Source of the DNA: Devosia sp.
GTDB lineage: Bacteria > Pseudomonadota > Alphaproteobacteria > Rhizobiales > Devosiaceae
Assembly: GCA_028290685.1 (NCBI GenBank)
Contig: JAQGJI010000058.1
Location: 1-5,656 of the forward strand
Length of the DNA stretch: 5,656 bases
Reading direction: 5' to 3'
Part shown: positions 1 to 5,656 of the stretch, piece by piece
Layout of the letters: each line of letters begins with the position of its first letter
Position numbering within the stretch: the first letter of the stretch is position 1
Position numbers and translations under genes: made by a program
Notes under the pieces: model-generated
What the model was told of the DNA's origin: nothing
Databases searched by the model: none
Seen by the model: the letters and a program-made list of their open reading frames with translations, nothing else

Positions 1-60
1 TAGCCAAACGCCGGGCGCCCATGGCACAAAGCCATCGCCTCGCTCACAGGAACCGCCGGC
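1..60. other. Left flank, no gene assigned
   Basis: The first three bases are TAG in the same frame as the following gene, so that gene cannot extend further left in this frame. The TAG could be the stop of an upstream gene, but only three bases are visible. Between TAG and position 61 this frame has no ATG, GTG or TTG, although its translation looks moderately protein-like. The other two + frames are open but give arginine- and proline-rich sequence typical of non-coding frames in GC-rich DNA. An 8-base palindrome GGGCGCCC lies at 13-20; no T-tract follows it, so it is not called a terminator. Confidence 0.5.
48..52 (+). promoter_or_regulatory. Ribosome binding site for the TTG-initiated gene
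   Basis: AGGAA at 48-52 lies 8 bases before the TTG at 61, a normal Shine-Dalgarno distance. This supports TTG as the true start, because no ATG or GTG exists in frame between the TAG at 1-3 and the first conserved strand of the protein. Confidence 0.55.
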
Positions 61-588
61 TTGCCCCACCAGATCATCGGCCACGCCATTGTTTCGGTCG
101 ACGGCAAGATCGCGGCGGCGGATGGCAACATGCCGCCCCATCTCAGGAACGACGCCGACTGGCGCCGTTTCCAGGCCCAGCTCGACAGGGCCGATCTGGT
201 GGTGCTGGGCCGCAAGGGGCATGAGCGGAACCCCAATCGCGGCCGCCGAAGACTGGTCGCCACCAGCCGCGTCAGTACGCTTTCCTGCGACCCTGCCGAT
301 CAGCTCGCCACGTTCTGGAACCCGGCGGGCATGAACTTCGAACAGGTGCTCGCGGCCCTGGGCTACGAGGATCCGGTGGTGGCGGTCGCCGGCGTGTTCG
401 ACCTGTTCCGCACCCGGTTCACCGCCTTCGAGCTTGCCGAAATCCACACGGTGCTGCTGCCCGATGGCCTGCCCTGCTTCGAGCAGGGCCATCCGCGATC
501 GGTGCTTGCCCAAGGTGGCCTGTTCCCTGCCGGCTGGGAGCTGCTGGACCCGGTTGCGCATGTGTCCCTCACCCGCTGGACACGCTGA
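61..588 (+). CDS. RibD C-terminal-domain / dihydrofolate reductase-like protein
   Basis: This 175-residue protein resembles the RibD C-terminal (bacterial bifunctional deaminase-reductase) fold, which is the DHFR-like NADPH-dependent reductase fold. The first strand and loop read HAIVSVDGKIA (residues 8-18), the family's typical 'S.DGKIA' start. The region ADLVVLGRKGHERNPN (44-59), followed by RRRLV (62-66), matches the strand and nucleotide-binding segment. VAVAGVFDLF (107-116), then ELAEIHTVLLPDGLPCF (124-140), corresponds to the family's 'GG...l...gLvDElhl...P.L..G.plF' C-terminal region, here with AG in place of the usual GG. At 175 residues it is shorter than typical RibD_C proteins (about 200-230) and lacks a deaminase domain, so it is not a complete RibD. 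The start is TTG with a good ribosome binding site; the stop is TGA at 586-588. It probably acts in the cytoplasm: no signal peptide or membrane segment is seen. Its substrate is unknown. A 416-base gap separates it from gltB, so co-transcription is not implied. Confidence 0.8.
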   Translation: MPHQIIGHAIVSVDGKIAAADGNMPPHLRNDADWRRFQAQLDRADLVVLGRKGHERNPNRGRRRLVATSRVSTLSCDPADQLATFWNPAGMNFEQVLAALGYEDPVVAVAGVFDLFRTRFTAFELAEIHTVLLPDGLPCFEQGHPRSVLAQGGLFPAGWELLDPVAHVSLTRWTR

Positions 589-630
589 TCCTACAGTTTC
601 CTACAGCTTTGGAGCGCAGTTCCTATAGGA
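589..630. repeat. TCCTAYAG short repeats with a 10-base palindrome
   Basis: TCCTACAG occurs at 589-596 and again at 599-606, exactly 10 bases apart. A related copy, TCCTATAG, at 621-628 is part of the perfect palindrome TCCTATAGGA (621-630). A fourth TCCTAT lies at 699-704. The cluster starts immediately after the stop codon at 586-588. A spacing of about one helical turn between the first two copies is compatible with protein binding to one DNA face, but the copies are short and no regulator is identified. Confidence 0.35.
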
Positions 631-730
631 CTTTGGCAAATCCACTTGCTCCCTGTTTGGAATTGTGCAAATGTGGCTCCGTTAGGGCAGTATCTCTGTC
701 CTATCTGAGGCGTCGCCCCGCTCTCCGCGG

Positions 731-746
731 CCAGCGCGCGCGCTGG
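731..746. repeat. Perfect 16-base palindrome, GC-alternating
   Basis: CCAGCGCGCGCGCTGG is its own reverse complement. Its core at 734-743 is five GC dinucleotides, an alternating purine-pyrimidine run. It could be a DNA-level operator, or fold as a hairpin in RNA with a few central bases unpaired. It is the longest perfect palindrome I noticed in the intergenic region. Confidence 0.5.
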
Positions 747-758
747 TCCGGCTGGACC
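745..758 (+). repeat. Stem-loop GGTCC / GGACC
   Basis: GGTCC at 745-749 and GGACC at 754-758 form a perfect 5-base-pair stem with a four-base loop (750-753). Its left arm shares GG (745-746) with the preceding palindrome and its right arm shares CC (757-758) with the next stem-loop. Neighbouring hairpins would therefore partly compete. Confidence 0.35.
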
Positions 759-774
759 GATCTGCGATGATCGG
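757..774 (+). repeat. Stem-loop CCGATC / GATCGG
   Basis: CCGATC at 757-762 and GATCGG at 769-774 form a perfect 6-base-pair stem around the six-base loop TGCGAT (763-768). It is the third of three chained inverted repeats spanning 731-774. No T-tract follows, so it is not an intrinsic terminator. Confidence 0.4.
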
Positions 775-809
775 AAACGGATAGGCGGAGCGTATAAAGC
801 TCGAAGTTT

Positions 810-837
810 GAGTGGCCATTTGGATGCAGCGCCACTC
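810..837 (+). repeat. Stem-loop GAGTGGC / GCCACTC
   Basis: GAGTGGC at 810-816 and GCCACTC at 831-837 are perfect 7-base inverted arms separated by 14 bases. TTT at 807-809 could also pair with AAA at 841-843 if CCC (838-840) is bulged. A short run of A, not T, follows, so this is not a + strand terminator. Confidence 0.4.
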
Positions 838-868
838 CCCAAAAATGGACGAGATTGCTCTTTCGAGA

Positions 869-881
869 CGTACTGTGTACG
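869..881. repeat. Small inverted repeat CGTAC-TGT-GTACG
   Basis: CGTAC at 869-873 and GTACG at 877-881 are perfect inverted arms around TGT. The short 13-base dyad could be an operator half-site pair, but it matches no regulator site that I recognise. Confidence 0.25.
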
Positions 882-918
882 ACCCGCCCGAACAATTCGC
901 CCACCAGAGGACGAGACC

Positions 919-947
919 GCATCCAGCCCCCGGCACCATCAGGATGC
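919..947 (+). repeat. Inverted repeat GCATCC / GGATGC
   Basis: GCATCC at 919-924 and GGATGC at 942-947 are perfect 6-base arms around 17 bases. The right arm contains an ATG (944-946) that opens a four-codon frame ending at TAG (956-958). The long loop weakens it as a hairpin and chance occurrence is possible. Confidence 0.25.
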
Positions 948-965
948 ACACGACATAGCGAGCCA

Positions 966-979
966 GCCCGGCAACGGGC
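966..979 (+). repeat. GNRA-type hairpin before the gltB ribosome binding site
   Basis: GCCCG at 966-970 pairs perfectly with CGGGC at 975-979 around the loop GCAA (971-974), which fits the stable GNRA tetraloop class. The hairpin ends 13 bases before the AAGGAA ribosome binding site, so in the mRNA it would sit just upstream of the initiating ribosome. It has no T-tract and is not a terminator. It could be an mRNA-stability or translation-related element; this is inference from position and structure only. Confidence 0.45.
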
Positions 980-992
980 GCGATCACCAAGC

Positions 993-998
993 AAGGAA
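993..998 (+). promoter_or_regulatory. Ribosome binding site of gltB
   Basis: AAGGAA lies 6 bases before the ATG at 1005. It selects this ATG as the start, which also gives a propeptide of normal length for bacterial GltB. Confidence 0.8.
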
Positions 999-1004
999 CA
1001 CGAC

Positions 1005-5656
<4,652 letters not shown>

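Larger units (their letters stand above)
589..1004. other. 416-base intergenic region and probable gltB promoter/leader
   Basis: No convincing gene lies here. The open frames on either strand give arginine-, proline- and cysteine-rich translations with no recognisable family. The first part (589 to about 715) is clearly richer in A+T than the rest of the window, which fits a promoter or operator zone. The second part (about 720-985) is GC-rich and holds several perfect short inverted repeats, listed separately. I could not find a matched -35/-10 pair with confidence. TATAAA at 793-798 resembles a -10 box but has no good -35 at 16-18 bases. No hairpin followed by a T-tract is visible, so no intrinsic terminator is called for the upstream gene. 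Confidence 0.6.

Noticed and set aside
21..224. 67-codon + strand frame from an ATG at 21
   Set aside because: Arginine-rich translation in the wrong frame of the RibD_C-like gene; a shadow.
793..798. TATAAA as a -10 promoter box
   Set aside because: No acceptable -35 element at 16-18 bases upstream (the sequence there is around ATCGGA), and it lies in the loop of a possible GAGC/GCTC stem; kept only as a remark.
757..837. Intrinsic terminator or attenuator in the gltB leader
   Set aside because: None of the stem-loops is followed by a T-tract on the + strand, and none gives a valid terminator on the minus strand.

Overview
The window is GC-rich bacterial chromosomal DNA of ordinary housekeeping character. 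Codon choice, protein sequence and gene types suggest an alphaproteobacterium, most likely of the Hyphomicrobiales (rhizobial or Devosia-like). That assignment is inferred from the look of the proteins, not from a database search, and the genus cannot be given.

Layout, all genes on the + strand. Positions 1-60 are flank with no assignable gene. Positions 61-588 encode a small protein of the RibD C-terminal / dihydrofolate-reductase-like fold, beginning at a TTG codon. Positions 589-1004 are a 416-base intergenic region. Its first ~125 bases are richer in A+T and carry short TCCTA repeats. Its second half carries a run of inverted repeats, ending in a GCAA-tetraloop hairpin just before the ribosome binding site of the next gene. 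Positions 1005-5656 encode gltB, the large (alpha) subunit of NADPH-dependent glutamate synthase. About 1550 codons are present, and the gene is cut by the window edge probably only a few tens of codons before its stop.

GltB is intact as far as it can be read: an N-terminal propeptide, the class II glutaminase cysteine, the central linker domain, the FMN synthase domain with the 3Fe-4S cysteines, and the glycine-rich beta-helix. With GltD, whose gene probably lies just downstream outside the window, it makes two glutamates from glutamine and 2-oxoglutarate. This is the GOGAT half of ammonium assimilation. Nothing visible ties the reductase-like gene to this pathway. The 416-base gap suggests gltB has its own promoter.

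I found no mobile element, CRISPR array, tRNA, rRNA or clear intrinsic terminator. No convincing novel multi-gene system is present. The part most worth a second look is the gltB leader (about 589-1004), where a structured 5' untranslated region or unannotated RNA element is possible but unproven.
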